Below, piece after piece: positions 44,981 to 54,719 of a stretch of DNA of 64,000 nucleotides (position 1 is the stretch's first letter; the number at the start of each line of letters is the position of its first letter). The translations under genes were made by a program, and so were the position numbers. The stretch covers positions 1,501,457 to 1,565,456 of the forward strand of contig NW_008705567.1 of assembly GCF_000186865.1 (NCBI RefSeq), given 5' to 3'. Under the pieces are notes generated by a model that saw nothing but the letters and a program-made list of their open reading frames with translations, had not been told where the DNA came from and ran no database searches. The DNA is from Aureococcus anophagefferens. Lineage: Eukaryota > Sar > Pelagophyceae > Pelagomonadales > Pelagomonadaceae.

Positions 44981-45925
44981 TTACAACTCCTTCTTCGCCG
45001 CCTTCTTCCGCCGCCGCTTCTTCTTCTTGCCCGTGAGGTCGTCGTAGTGGTCCGGCCCCGTGTTCTTCTTCGTCGGCGGGAACTTGGACGAGCCGTCGTA
45101 GCGGGGGAAGAACTCCTTGGCCGCGTCGACGTCCGCGTCGTCGTCGCAGACGCCGGCGATGCGCAGGCACACGTCGGAGTAGAGGTCGTCGTAGGGCCGG
45201 TGCGCCTCGCCCGTCAGGGCCTCGTGGGCCGCGGCGACGCGGACGAAGTCGCGGAGCGCGCCCGGGTCGCCGCCCGTCCGGTCCGGGTGGAGCTCGCGCG
45301 ACAGCCGGCGGTAGGCGCGCTTGATCTCGTCCACGGCCGCGTCCGGCGCCACGCCCAGCACCGCGCGGTGGTCCGCGGGCGCCTCGCCCGCGGCGTCCGC
45401 GTCCGCCGCGCGCTTGGCCTCCTCGCGGCGCCGCACGTTCGCGAGCCCCGCGCTCCGTATGGCCTCGCCCAGCGTATCCTCGTGGGCCTCCAGCAGGCCG
45501 TCGCAGTAGCTCCGGAGCGCGCGCTTGTCCCAGGTGTAGTGGTCGCCGCCGATGGTCATGGACCCCGCGATGTGCACGGAGCCGGCGGCGACGGAGTGGC
45601 GCTGGTAGTAGCCCTTGCCGTCGGCCATGCGCGTGACGCCGTAGTGCGTCATCGCCGGGCAGACGGCCTCGAGGACTTCCAAGGTCCGTAGTTCGCTCAC
45701 GGCGTAGTCGACGACCTTGCCCTGCTTGCCGCCGGACAGCGTGTTGCGCAGGTCGACGTTCATGCGCGGTTTCTCGGTCTCGAGATTCCGCTCGAGCTCG
45801 GCGACGATGGAGCAGCAGGCGCTGCACTTCATGGCCTGGAAGTCCTCCTCCTGCTGCTGCGCGACGTCGTCGGCGTAGGCGACGAGGAGCGCCGTTGTGA
45901 CGGCGAGCAGGCGCCGGGCCACCAT
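44981..45925 (-). CDS. ER canopy (saposin-like, DUF3456) - J-domain fusion protein
   Basis: The product has 314 residues. A signal peptide (MVARRLLAVTTALLVAYA) is followed by a canopy-type domain at about residues 30-165, with MKCSACCSIVAELERNLE, LEVLEAVCPAMTHYG and LRSYCDGLLEAHEDTL carrying the conserved Cys pattern. A J domain at about 187-245 has AYRRLSRELHPDRTGGD with an intact HPD. The C-terminus is lysine-rich and ends KKEL, an ER-retrieval-like signal. Canopy proteins chaperone surface receptors in the ER, while J domains recruit BiP. The fusion suggests a dedicated co-chaperone. Confidence 0.85.
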   Translation of the reverse strand: MVARRLLAVTTALLVAYADDVAQQQEEDFQAMKCSACCSIVAELERNLETEKPRMNVDLRNTLSGGKQGKVVDYAVSELRTLEVLEAVCPAMTHYGVTRMADGKGYYQRHSVAAGSVHIAGSMTIGGDHYTWDKRALRSYCDGLLEAHEDTLGEAIRSAGLANVRRREEAKRAADADAAGEAPADHRAVLGVAPDAAVDEIKRAYRRLSRELHPDRTGGDPGALRDFVRVAAAHEALTGEAHRPYDDLYSDVCLRIAGVCDDDADVDAAKEFFPRYDGSSKFPPTKKNTGPDHYDDLTGKKKKRRRKKAAKKEL

Positions 45926-46047
45926 GCTTTTTAGTTTTTAGTTAGTTTTTAGCGTCATCTTGACGCGATGTTGACGTCCCAAATTAAGCAGCCCCAGTGT
46001 CGGGATTGGCAGCCTTCCAGCCGATCGCCCGCTCTCCTCGCAGAATC
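45926..46047. promoter_or_regulatory. Short divergent promoter with TGACG motifs
   Basis: Only 122 bp separate minus ATG 45925 and plus ATG 46048. The sequence has repeated TTTTTAG, a perfect inverted repeat GCGTCA-TCT-TGACGC (45952-45966), and TGACGTC at 45972-45978. TGACGT is the core bound by bZIP proteins, including the stramenopile aureochrome photoreceptors. Regulation by such a factor is inference. Confidence 0.5.
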
Positions 46048-47430
46048 ATGCTCCGCCTTGCCCTCCTCGTCCTGCCCTTCGCGGCCGATGCCGTGAAGGA
46101 GTTCGTCGCCATGGTGCCCGCCGCCGCCGACGCCCACGAGACCAAGCCGACCGTCGAGTGGGTCCAGCTCGACTACGCCGCGGACGTCAGCGACGCCAAC
46201 GACGTGCGGATGGCCGTCGTCAACGACACGGACGGGTCGAACGAGATCGGCGCCTGGCGCCACCTCGACCTCTCCGTCGGCGGCGGCTCCGGCGCCATGC
46301 TCAGCGCCAAGGTGATCGACGACAAGATGTACGTGCTCGTGGAGAAGGTCGCGACCGAGGGCGCGGGCGGCGGCTGCTGCGCGGACACGCTCCGCGTCTA
46401 CGACCAGGCCGACGGCAGCGCCGACGAGGTCGACCTCAACGCGCTCAACAAGGGCTTGTTCGCGCCGGACAACGTGAGCTGGGCCTACGCGACGCACACG
46501 TTCGACGTCTTCAAGGGCGACGACGGCAAGGTCTACGCGCTCCTCCAGGTCCAGTACGAGGACCCCCACGTCGCCGGCGCCAAGGTCAACTCCATCGTCA
46601 AGCTCGACGTGCAGGCGAAGGCCGCGGTCCCGACGAAGGACGGCGACGCGTACTGGTCCATCGAGAAGCGCCTCGGCGAGGAGACGTTCGACTACAACTC
46701 GTCCGTCTACAAGCTCCAGTACGTCAACGGCACGGGCACGGAGGAGTGGCACGGCAACGGCGTGCTGCGCTTCGCCGACAAGGCGGGCAACACGCTCCTC
46801 GCGCTGACGCACCGCTTCTACGAGGAGGCGTTCGTCGTCAAGGACCCGTGGACGTACGCGATCGCCGACGGCGCGGACGCGATCCTCCAGCGCTTCGGCA
46901 CGTCGCCCTTCCGCAGCGGCGACGACGACGAGCTGTCGTTTGACGTCGACGGCAAGCCGTCGGCCGTCTTCCACCGCTTCGGCCTGCCCGCGACGGCGCG
47001 CCAGTGGACCGGCGGCGTCCACAACGTCTGGTACACGCCCGCGTCCAAGACCAAGGCCGGCGGCCTCGAGGGCAAGGAGACGATCACGCTCTTCGTCAAC
47101 TCCATCCAGGGCCGCGCCACGTCCTTCGTCTTCGAGTTCGAGCTCAAGCTCGTCCCCGAGGACCCGAAGGTCCCCGTGTCCGACGACGTCTTCGGCGGCG
47201 TCGCCTACACGTGGGCCCAGTGCGGCTTCAAGGCCCAGGCCATGGGCGGCGCGCGCGTCATCGGCGACGGCGTCTACCTCGTCGCCTCCGGCGGCGGCTC
47301 CGGCGGCCAGTTCGAGGTCGTCACCGCCGGCGACACGAACAACACGAAAATCTCCGTCGTCTACCCCGGCGACACCGCGGCGGCGACGAACCTCTACGAC
47401 ACGTACGCCCGCGTCGTCGTCGAGGCCTAG
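46048..47430 (+). CDS. Secreted beta-rich protein of unknown function
   Basis: The product has 460 residues with a signal peptide (MLRLALLVLPFAADA). The remainder is beta-rich with repeated strand-turn patterns suggesting a propeller (KMYVLVEKV, KVYALLQVQYE, NTLLALTHRFYEEAFVV, WTGGVHNVWYTP). The segment GTGTEEWHGNGVLRFA and later HNVWY place histidines where arylsulfotransferase-like propellers have theirs, but I cannot assign the family. Potential N-glycosylation sites (NDT, NSS, NGT) are present. Confidence 0.6.
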   Translation: MLRLALLVLPFAADAVKEFVAMVPAAADAHETKPTVEWVQLDYAADVSDANDVRMAVVNDTDGSNEIGAWRHLDLSVGGGSGAMLSAKVIDDKMYVLVEKVATEGAGGGCCADTLRVYDQADGSADEVDLNALNKGLFAPDNVSWAYATHTFDVFKGDDGKVYALLQVQYEDPHVAGAKVNSIVKLDVQAKAAVPTKDGDAYWSIEKRLGEETFDYNSSVYKLQYVNGTGTEEWHGNGVLRFADKAGNTLLALTHRFYEEAFVVKDPWTYAIADGADAILQRFGTSPFRSGDDDELSFDVDGKPSAVFHRFGLPATARQWTGGVHNVWYTPASKTKAGGLEGKETITLFVNSIQGRATSFVFEFELKLVPEDPKVPVSDDVFGGVAYTWAQCGFKAQAMGGARVIGDGVYLVASGGGSGGQFEVVTAGDTNNTKISVVYPGDTAAATNLYDTYARVVVEA

Positions 47431-47498
47431 GGGCCCACCCGAAGCGGCGCGCCTTCCCGCCGCCGCGGGGATGTGCCATCTAACGTAAACGCGCCGGT

Positions 47499-47990
47499 TC
47501 AATTATGGCCGTTCGCCGGCGCGGACCGGTGGAAGTGGACGAGCTGCCACTTGGACAGCGCCGAGTCGCCCGCGGGCATGCGGCGCCAGACCCGCGTCTC
47601 CTCGCAGCGCGTCGTCCTGAAGCCGTCCTGGACGAGGCGCACGTAGGCGACGACGGCGACGTCGCCGACGACGCGCGTGTGCGGGTCGACCATCGTCGTG
47701 TTCTTCTTTCGCGGGGCGGCGTCGTCCGCGCGCGCGAGGTCGAAGTAGTACTTGTGGAAGTCGATGCCCTGGACGAGGTGGCCGCAGCCCTCGGGCTCGA
47801 AGCACGTGAGGTCGTCGCTCACGAGGCACGAGTACGTGAGGTAGTCGCCGCTCGCGATGGCGTCGAGGAGCCGCGCGTTCGCGATCTCGATGTCGCGCAC
47901 GTCCGCGTCCTTGGCGAGCTCCTTTTGCGCTTGCGCGCTGGCCTGCTGCTGCTGGGCGGCGCCGGCGGCGGGGAAGGAGACGAAGGACAT
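47499..47990 (-). CDS. Free-standing CaMKII association-domain protein
   Basis: From ATG 47990 the product has 163 residues. After a Gln-rich start the whole CaMKII association domain is present: EIANARLLDAIASGDYLTY, LTCFEPEGCGHLVQGIDFHK, TTMVDPHTRVVGDVAVVAYV, RCEETRVWRR and KWQLVHFHRS, matching the hub domain of animal CaMKII. No kinase domain precedes it. The frame continues upstream to 48197 through a Ser/Arg repeat (PSRSFSKKSNFD twice) that may be coding. Hub domains form 12-14-mers. Confidence 0.9.
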   Translation of the reverse strand: MSFVSFPAAGAAQQQQASAQAQKELAKDADVRDIEIANARLLDAIASGDYLTYSCLVSDDLTCFEPEGCGHLVQGIDFHKYYFDLARADDAAPRKKNTTMVDPHTRVVGDVAVVAYVRLVQDGFRTTRCEETRVWRRMPAGDSALSKWQLVHFHRSAPANGHN

Positions 47991-48057
47991 GTTGCTTAGG
48001 GTCGGCACGTCCCAGGCGTCGCCGTGGATGGCGACCGTCGCCGGGTGCCAGCCGGCG

Positions 48058-48133
48058 TCGAAGTTCGACCGCTTCGAGAAGCTGCGCGATGGTTTGTCGA
48101 AATTCGACTTCTTCGAGAAGCTGCGCGATGGTT
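48058..48133. repeat. Imperfect 39-bp tandem repeat upstream of the association-domain gene
   Basis: Two units contain TTCGAGAAGCTGCGCGATGG preceded by GAAGTTCGACCGC or GAAATTCGACTTC. If translated on the minus strand they give two copies of PSRSFSK(K/R)SNFD. Confidence 0.8.
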
Positions 48134-48268
48134 GCAGCCGCAGGAGGCGACGAGCACGGCGCGCGCGACGCAGCCGCAGCTCCAGGAGGCGGCTCAACGA
48201 GGAGATGTTGAGGAGTACTACAGGAATACGACGACCTCTACTTCGACCTCTACTGGGAGGCGCGCGAC

Positions 48269-50258
48269 CTACTTACCCTCCAGCCGCCGCTTGTCCCGGG
48301 CCAGCGTCGCCGCCGACTTGTAGCGGCTCTCGTTGTACTGCCCCATGACGGGGCAGTCGTTCGCCGCCTTCGCGAGCGACAGCGCCGTGAAGAACCACGG
48401 CCCTGGCGATTTCTCGGCCGCCGGGATGAGGTCCGGGGAGCGAGGATCCGGCGCCTCGAGGATGACCTTGGCGCGGCGGCGGCAGGTCTCGCACTGCTTG
48501 AGCATCTTGACCAGCGCCGGCCGGCCCTTGTAGCCCTCGGGGATCTCGCACCCGCCACTCGAGCCGTCGCAACCGCCCGGCAGGTAGCACGCGCGCCCGT
48601 CGCTCTGGACCCTCGCATCTCTCGCAGCGCTCGTCGCGCGCTTCGCAGCCGCCGCCTCCGCGGGCGTCGCGTACTTGAAGTTGCTGAACTTCCCGTCGGC
48701 CTTCGCCTGCGACGGCGCGGTCCGTCGGGTACGCGGCGCGCGACGCGCGGGAGACGCCCGCGCAGCGAGCGGTCGCGCGCCCCGGGGACGCCGGCGCGCG
48801 CCTTCGCGCGCCCGTCGACCGCGGCGTCGCCCCACGGGTGGCTGTAGCTGCCCGCCGCGACCGCCTGCGACGGCGCGGTCGCGAACGCGCGACGAACGGT
48901 CGCGCGACGCGCGGCGGACGCCGGCGCGGCGAGCGGTCGCGCGCCCCGGGGACGCCGGCGCGCGCCTTCCGGTGCGGGTCGTCCGGGCCGTCGCCCCACG
49001 GCTTGCCGCCGTGCCTGCCCTCCTCGAGCGCCTGCGACGGCGCGGTCGGGAACGCGGCGAACGGTCGCGCGGTCGCCGGCGCGGCGAGCGGTCGCGGGCC
49101 CCGGGGACGCCGGCGCGCGCCTTCGCGCGCCCGTCGACCGAGGCGTCGCCCCACTTGTACTTGTCCGCCGCTTGCGCCTGCGACGTCGCGGTCGCGAACG
49201 CGACGAACGGTCGCGCGACGCGCGGTGGACCCGGCGGTGCGCGCCTGCCGGCAGGGCGAGTCATCGCCCTGCCAGAGCGCCTTGGACCGCGCCGACCGCG
49301 CCGCGCCGAGGACCTTGAAGGCCGGGCCGAGGCGCCGGTAGCAGCCGGAGTAGAGCGACGACGGGCCCGACGTCGCGAGCTTGAGGTGGCCCATGAAGGC
49401 GTCGACGGCCAAGTCGCTGTCCACGTAGAGCGCCTCCGTCGCGTTGAACGTCTTGTACTTCTCGGCGAGAGGGTTCTTCATGAGCTTGTCGATGTCCGCG
49501 GGCTTCTTCAATCCGAAAGCGCGGAGGAACGCGTCGGGATGGAGGAAGTGGCCGAGCAGGAGGCCGGACGGAGCGCCGAGCTTGACGAGGATGCGCTTGG
49601 CGAAGGCCGGCTGCTCGGCGCCGACGCTGAAGAAGGCGGGGCGGGACCCGCGCGCGAACTCGTTCTCGTTGAGGAGCGCCACGAGGTAGGCGTCGTAGGC
49701 CTCGAGGAGGCGGTTGAGGTTGTCCGCGCCGTAGCGCTGCACGAGGAGCTTGTCCGGGCCGCCGGCGGCCTGGCAGGCCTTCACCGCCAGCACGACCGGG
49801 ATCCGGTCGATCACGACGACCGCCGCGGCCGCGGCCGTGGCCGCCTGCGCGTTGATCGTGTGGACCTTGTAGAGCGCCGTGAAGAGCCCCTTGAGCTGGA
49901 AGCCCGCGCAGGGGTTCGTCTTGCGCGTGTGGCCGTCGCCCTTCTTGTTGCCGCTCTTGGGGTCGTAGTTCATGGCCATCACCGCTGCCGCCGCAATCAC
50001 CTCGGAGGCGCGCGGTATGCTCACCTCCTCCCGCGGGATCCCGAGCTCGTCGACGACGACGTAGAACGCCGCGAGCATCAGCGCAGACAGCCGCGCGAGG
50101 CTGGCGGCCGTGACGCCGCGGCGGCTCGGGTCGTCGCACCGGCGGCCCTCTTTCGCGGGCGGCTGTTGCACATCGGCATCGGCAGCAGCGACCGCGGCGG
50201 CACGGCGCTTGGGCCGCGGCTTAGCGCGGTCGCCTCCGTTCGTGATTTCGGTGAGCAT
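48269..50258 (-). CDS. Unknown protein with tandemly duplicated short exons, five exons
   Basis: Exons are 50258-49245, 49177-49121, 49031-48966, 48864-48802 and 48706-48269; all junctions are phase 0 and give 545 residues. Exon 1 starts MLTEITNGG with a basic, possibly nuclear segment (KPRPKRRAA) and a helical domain (LARLSALMLAAFYVVVDELG) I do not recognise. Exons 2-4 each encode about 20 residues around KYKWGDASVDGRAK or KPWGDGPDDPHRK. The last exon has a Cys-rich knot (ACYLPGGCDGSSGGCEIP, CETCRRRAKV). All four introns are GC-AG with donor GCGCGCGCC or GCGCGCACC and acceptor GTCGCAG. Confidence 0.75.
48707..49244 (-). repeat. Array of four near-identical introns separated by 57-66-bp exons
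   Basis: Introns 49178-49244 (67 bp), 49032-49120 (89 bp), 48865-48965 (101 bp) and 48707-48801 (95 bp) share GCGCGACCGCTCG, GCGCGACCGTTCG and the end GTCGCAG. Together with the exons between them they form repeat units of about 155-165 bp. The pattern indicates tandem duplication of an exon-intron unit followed by small indels. Confidence 0.85.
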
Positions 50259-50559
50259 GGTGCTGCGCGTGAGCTGGGGCGCGCGCGTGAGAGCCGAGTG
50301 TCTCGCGTCGAGCAACAGGACGAGCTTCGGCTGGGCGCGGCTCGACGGCACGATCACGGAAACGGCGCCTCGCGATTGGCTGAATTTGAGTGCATCCGTG
50401 CTGGGCTGCCTCGGCGTGGGTCGAAAGCGGGGCCACGCCGGACGACGACGCACCGCGGCCCAAAGCAACGCGCGAGCAGCGCCGCGACCTCGCTCGAGGC
50501 CACCGGCACGACCGCGACGTCGAGAGACTTGGGCGGCGAGGCGAACTGCGGTCGCGCGC

Positions 50560-50935
50560 AGCATGCCTGTCGGCGGTCTTCCGCCAGCGCGACTCTGCCT
50601 TCGTGTCCCTGCTCAACGAGCTCCGCGTCGGCCGCGCGTCCTCGGACGTCGCACGCGCGCTCGAGGCGACGAACGCGCTCTAGGACGGCGACATCGAGCC
50701 GACCTCTGCAAGGCAAGGCGATGACCGCGGGAGTTAGACTTCGAGGGCTCGAGCTCGGGCGACGCGCTCTACTCGTACGTCGCGTCGAGCGTGCTCCAGC
50801 TCGGCGTCAAGGCGCACCTCCTGCTGTACATCGACTAGGCCATCAAGGCCGGCGACATGTGGTGCGAGGGCGAGGGCGAGATCATGCCGGCGGTGGCCGC
50901 GGGATGCCTGCTAGTGTCGCAACTCAGGGGCCGAG
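50560..50935 (+). pseudogene. PIF1-like helicase relic
   Basis: The frame around 50575-50680 reads VFRQRDSAFVSLLNELRVGR, the conserved motif of PIF1-family helicases. A stop follows, then DGDIEPTS, the next conserved PIF1 segment, another stop, then in a shifted frame LQLGVKAHLLLYID, corresponding to the LKVGAQVMLxxNxD motif, again ending in a stop. The order and spacing are right but stops and a frameshift break it. Upstream helicase motifs were not found. It may derive from a Helitron or a decayed cellular PIF1. Confidence 0.7.
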
Positions 50936-51477
50936 TTGTAGGCTTGAGTTTTTTTAGGCCCATTCGCCGAAGGGCGGTGTTTCGCGCCGGGGAAGCAGGC
51001 ATGACCTGCCATGACCACGATTCCGGTGGGGCCGACGCGGCAGGCCTCGCGGCTGCGGTACGGTGACTAGCCTGAGCTTGACGCTCCGACGATCTCGGAC
51101 AATGAGATCGCCGGCGAGCCGCGGGCTTGAAAAGCTTGGGCGAGCGTCCTCCGAGGTGGGCGGGCGAGGTGCACTAAGCTCTTCGCTGGTCAACGTGGAT
51201 AGCGGCGTCCGACTATCACGAGAGAGGAAAGAGAGGGGCGCAACGCGACGAGACTACCGCTGGGAAACGGCGGCGGCGGCGGCTCACCGCATCGCGGCAG
51301 CCTCCTCGTCGCCGACGGCCGCTGCGCCGCGACGACGGAGGCGCGCGCCGCCGCCCGCGGGTGCTGTTGCGCCCTCCGGAGCTGCGCCCGACGGCTGCGA
51401 CGACGCGACTGCCGCGCGAACGAGAGACTCTGGGGCCGCGCGCGCCGACGCCGACGCCGACGCTCTCGTAGGCGACG
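50936..51477. other. Intergenic region upstream of eIF3c
   Basis: These 542 bp between the helicase relic and ATG 51478 contain no recognisable gene. The second half is GC-rich and probably carries the eIF3c promoter and 5' UTR. No TATA consensus is seen. Confidence 0.45.
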
Positions 51478-54400
51478 ATGGCCTCGTCGCGCTTCTGGGC
51501 CGGGTCCGACGACGACAGCAGCGAGGATGCCTCCGACGCGTCCTCCGTCGAGGAGGAGAAGGTGAAGACGGCGAACCGCTGGGCGACGGTGAGCGACTCG
51601 GAGTCGTCGGACGAGGGCGAGCGCGTCGTCAAGTCGGCCAAGGACCGCGCGTGGGACGGCATGAAGGCCGTCATCGCGAAGATCGGCAACAGCAAGAAGA
51701 TCGGCGACTGGAACGGCATCCAGACCGAGTTCGAGAACTTGAACAAGATGGTCGACAAGGCGAAGATGCACATCATGAAGGAGGGCCTGCCGCGGTTCTA
51801 CGTGCGCACGCTCGCGGAGCTCGAGGACTTCCTCTTCGAGGCCTTGAAGGACAAGGAGGCCCAGAAGAAGATGAGCGCGTCCAACGGCCGGTCCCTGAAC
51901 CGCATGAAGCTCACGCTGCGCAAGCACAACAAGACCTACGAGTCCCAGATCGCCGCGTACAAGGCGGACCCCGACGCGCCCGACGCCGAGGACGACGCCG
52001 CGTCGTCCGACGACAGCTCGAGCGACGACGACTCGTCCGACGACGACTCGTCCGACGACGACGACTCCGACGACGACTCGGACGCGTCCGAGTCCGAGAA
52101 GGAGAAGAAGGCCGAGAAGCCCAAGAAGGAGGCGAAGAACCTGGAGGACATGGACAGCGACGACTGGGCGTCGTCCGAGTCCGAGTCGTCCGAGTCCGAG
52201 TCCGAGGAGGAGACGGGCGCGCTCAAGGGCCGCGCGAAGTGGCTCAAGACGACCGTCGTGACCACCAAGCGCGTCAAGAAGGAGAAGAAGGTCGACCCGA
52301 AGAAGAAGGAGAAGAAGGTCGAGGACGCCGCGTCCCTCGCGTCCAAGGCCAAGTCGTCCCTCGCGGCGCTCAAGCTCGACGAGCCCATGTCCGGCGAGAC
52401 CTTCGACAAGAAATTGCTGGAAGTCGTCGCGTCGCGCGGCCGCAAGGGCACGGACGCGCGCGAGCTCCTCGCGGCCCTCGAGGCCCTCGCCGGCAAGGCG
52501 AAGCGGTCCTTCGGCTACGCGCGCGAGCTCGGGGCCCTCATGCACCTCATCGCGGCGCAATTCGACGCGAACCGGACCATCGACGACTACATGGACGTCG
52601 CGACGTGGCGGTCCTGCCACGGCCAGCTCGGCCGCGTCGTCGCCGTGCTCAGCGCCCACCCCGGCGTCTCCCTCGGGTCCATCGACGACGACGACTTCGC
52701 CGACATGCACGTCGCGCACGCGCTCGCGAAGAAGAAGAAGGGCGAGGACGAGGAGGAGGAGGAGGACGAGAAGCCCGAGGCGGCGGCGGCGCCCAACGAC
52801 GACCCCGACGCCGTCAAGGTCGTGGGCAACCTGCTCACCTTCCTCGCGCGCCTCGAGGACGAGTACGTCAAGAGCCTCCAGCGCATCAACCCGCACACGC
52901 ACGAGTACGTGTCGCGCCTCCGCGACGAGGCGCCGCTCACGGACCTCGCCGCGGGCGTCCAGGCCTACTACGTGCGCGTCGGCGACGACAAGGCCGCGGC
53001 GACCGTGGCGCTGCTCCGCGTGGAGCACATGTACTACAAGCACGAGTCCATCGCGTCCGCGGTCCGCGACGCGCAGGCCTACCGCGCCAAGTGGGGCAAC
53101 CGCGGCGACGCCCACGCGGCGTCGCGCCACGCGTCCGTCGCCAGCGAGCGCGACTCCTCCAAGTCGCACCCGGGCGCCTGGCTCGGCGCGGCGACGGCGG
53201 CGGCGACGGCGCCCGACGACGAGGTCGTCGGCGACGCGTCCGCGTCCGTGCGCAAGCTCTGCGAGTACGTCTACGCCCACGGCGACGACCGCTGCCGCAC
53301 GCGGGCGCTGCTCTGCCACGTCGCGCACCACGCGCTCCACGGCCGCTTCTACGTCGCGCGCGACCTGCTCCTCATGTCGCACCTCCAGGACACGGCGTAC
53401 ATGTCGGACGTGGAGACGCAGATCCTCTACAACCGGTCCATGGTCATGCTGGGCCTCTGCGCCTTCCGCAACGGCCTCATCCACGACGCCCACGCGTGCC
53501 TCGCGGAGATCTGCTCGTCGCGCGTCAAGGAGCTGTTGGCGCAGGGCATGCAGTCGGCGCGGTTCTCGGACAAGAACCCGGAGCAGGAGAAGGCGGAGCG
53601 GCGGCGCCAGACGCCCTACCACATGCACATCAATTTGGATTTGTTGGAGTGCTGCCACCTGACGGCGGCCATGCTCCTCGAGGTGCCGAACATGTCCGTC
53701 GAGGCGGGCGGCGCGGGCGGCCACAAGCGGCCCATCTCGCGCCACTTCCGCAAGCACCTGGACATCTTCAACCGCCAGGTCTTCACGGGCCCGCCGGAGA
53801 ACACGCGGGACCACGTGCTCTGCGCGGCCAAGGCGCTGGGCGTCGGCGACTGGAAGACGTGCGCGGACCTCGTGCTCCGCCTCGACGTCTGGGCCTTGGT
53901 GCCCGGCGCGGGCGAGGGCGACCGCGTCAAGGCCATGATCGAGGACAAGATCAAGGCCGAGGCCCTGCGCACCTACCTCTTCGCCTACTCGTCGGCCTAC
54001 GACGCGCTGAGCCTGCCCCAGCTCTGCGACATGTTCCAGTTGCCGAAGAACGTCGCGCACGGCCTCGTGTCGAAGATGATGATCAACCGCGAGCTCAAGG
54101 GCGCCTGGGACCAGCCCACGGAGACCATCGTGCTCCACCGCCTCGAGCCGTCGCCCCTGCAGGCCCTGGCGCTCCACTACGCGGACAAGGCCGCGGCGCT
54201 CGTCGAGTCGAACGAGCGGCTCCTCGACGCGCGCGCGGGCGGCCACGGCTACAAGGACGGCGACCAGCAGGGCCGCCGCTGGGGCGACCGCGACGGCGGC
54301 CGCGGCGGCCGCTGGAACGACCGCGGCGGCGACCGCGGCGACCGCCGCGGCGGCTACGGCGGCGACCGCCGCGGCGGCGACCGCGGCGACCGCCGCGGCG

Positions 54401-54496
54401 GCTACGGCGACCGCCGCGGCGACCGCGGCGACCGCCGCGACGGCGGCAACCGCGGCTCCAACGCCAACTACAAAGCCCGCCACGGCGACAACCAGG
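51478..54496 (+). CDS. EIF3C: Translation initiation factor eIF3 subunit C, 3' end lost in assembly gap
   Basis: About 1,006 residues are visible from ATG 51478, without introns. The start MASSRFWAGSDDDSSEDASD matches the acidic eIF3c N-terminus that contacts eIF1 and eIF5. The eIF3c_N domain includes WDGMKAVIAKIGNSKKIGDW and GLPRFYVRTLAELEDFL. The PCI domain near residues 820-920 has YLFAYSSAYDALSLPQLCDM and NRELKGAWDQPTETIVLH. An RGG/DRGDRR-rich tail runs into the gap at 54497. It is a core scaffold of eIF3 on the 40S ribosome. Confidence 0.95.
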
Positions 54497-54719
54497 NNNN
54501 NNNNNNNNNNNNNNNNNNNNNNNNNNNNNNNNNNNNNNNNNNNNNNNNNNNNNNNNNNNNNNNNNNNNNNNNNNNNNNNNNNNNNNNNNNNNNNNNNNNN
54601 NNNNNNNNNNNNNNNNNNNNNNNNNNNNNNNNNNNNNNNNNNNNNNNNNNNNNNNNNNNNNNNNNNNNNNNNNNNNNNNNNNNNNNNNNNNNNNNNNNNN
54701 NNNNNNNNNNNNNNNNNNN
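54497..54719. other. Assembly gap (Ns)
   Basis: A run of 223 N bases interrupts the end of the eIF3c gene. The coding frame before it is repetitive (Gly/Asp/Arg codons), which probably caused the break. Reading frames that cross the Ns are not evidence of continuity. Confidence 1.
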
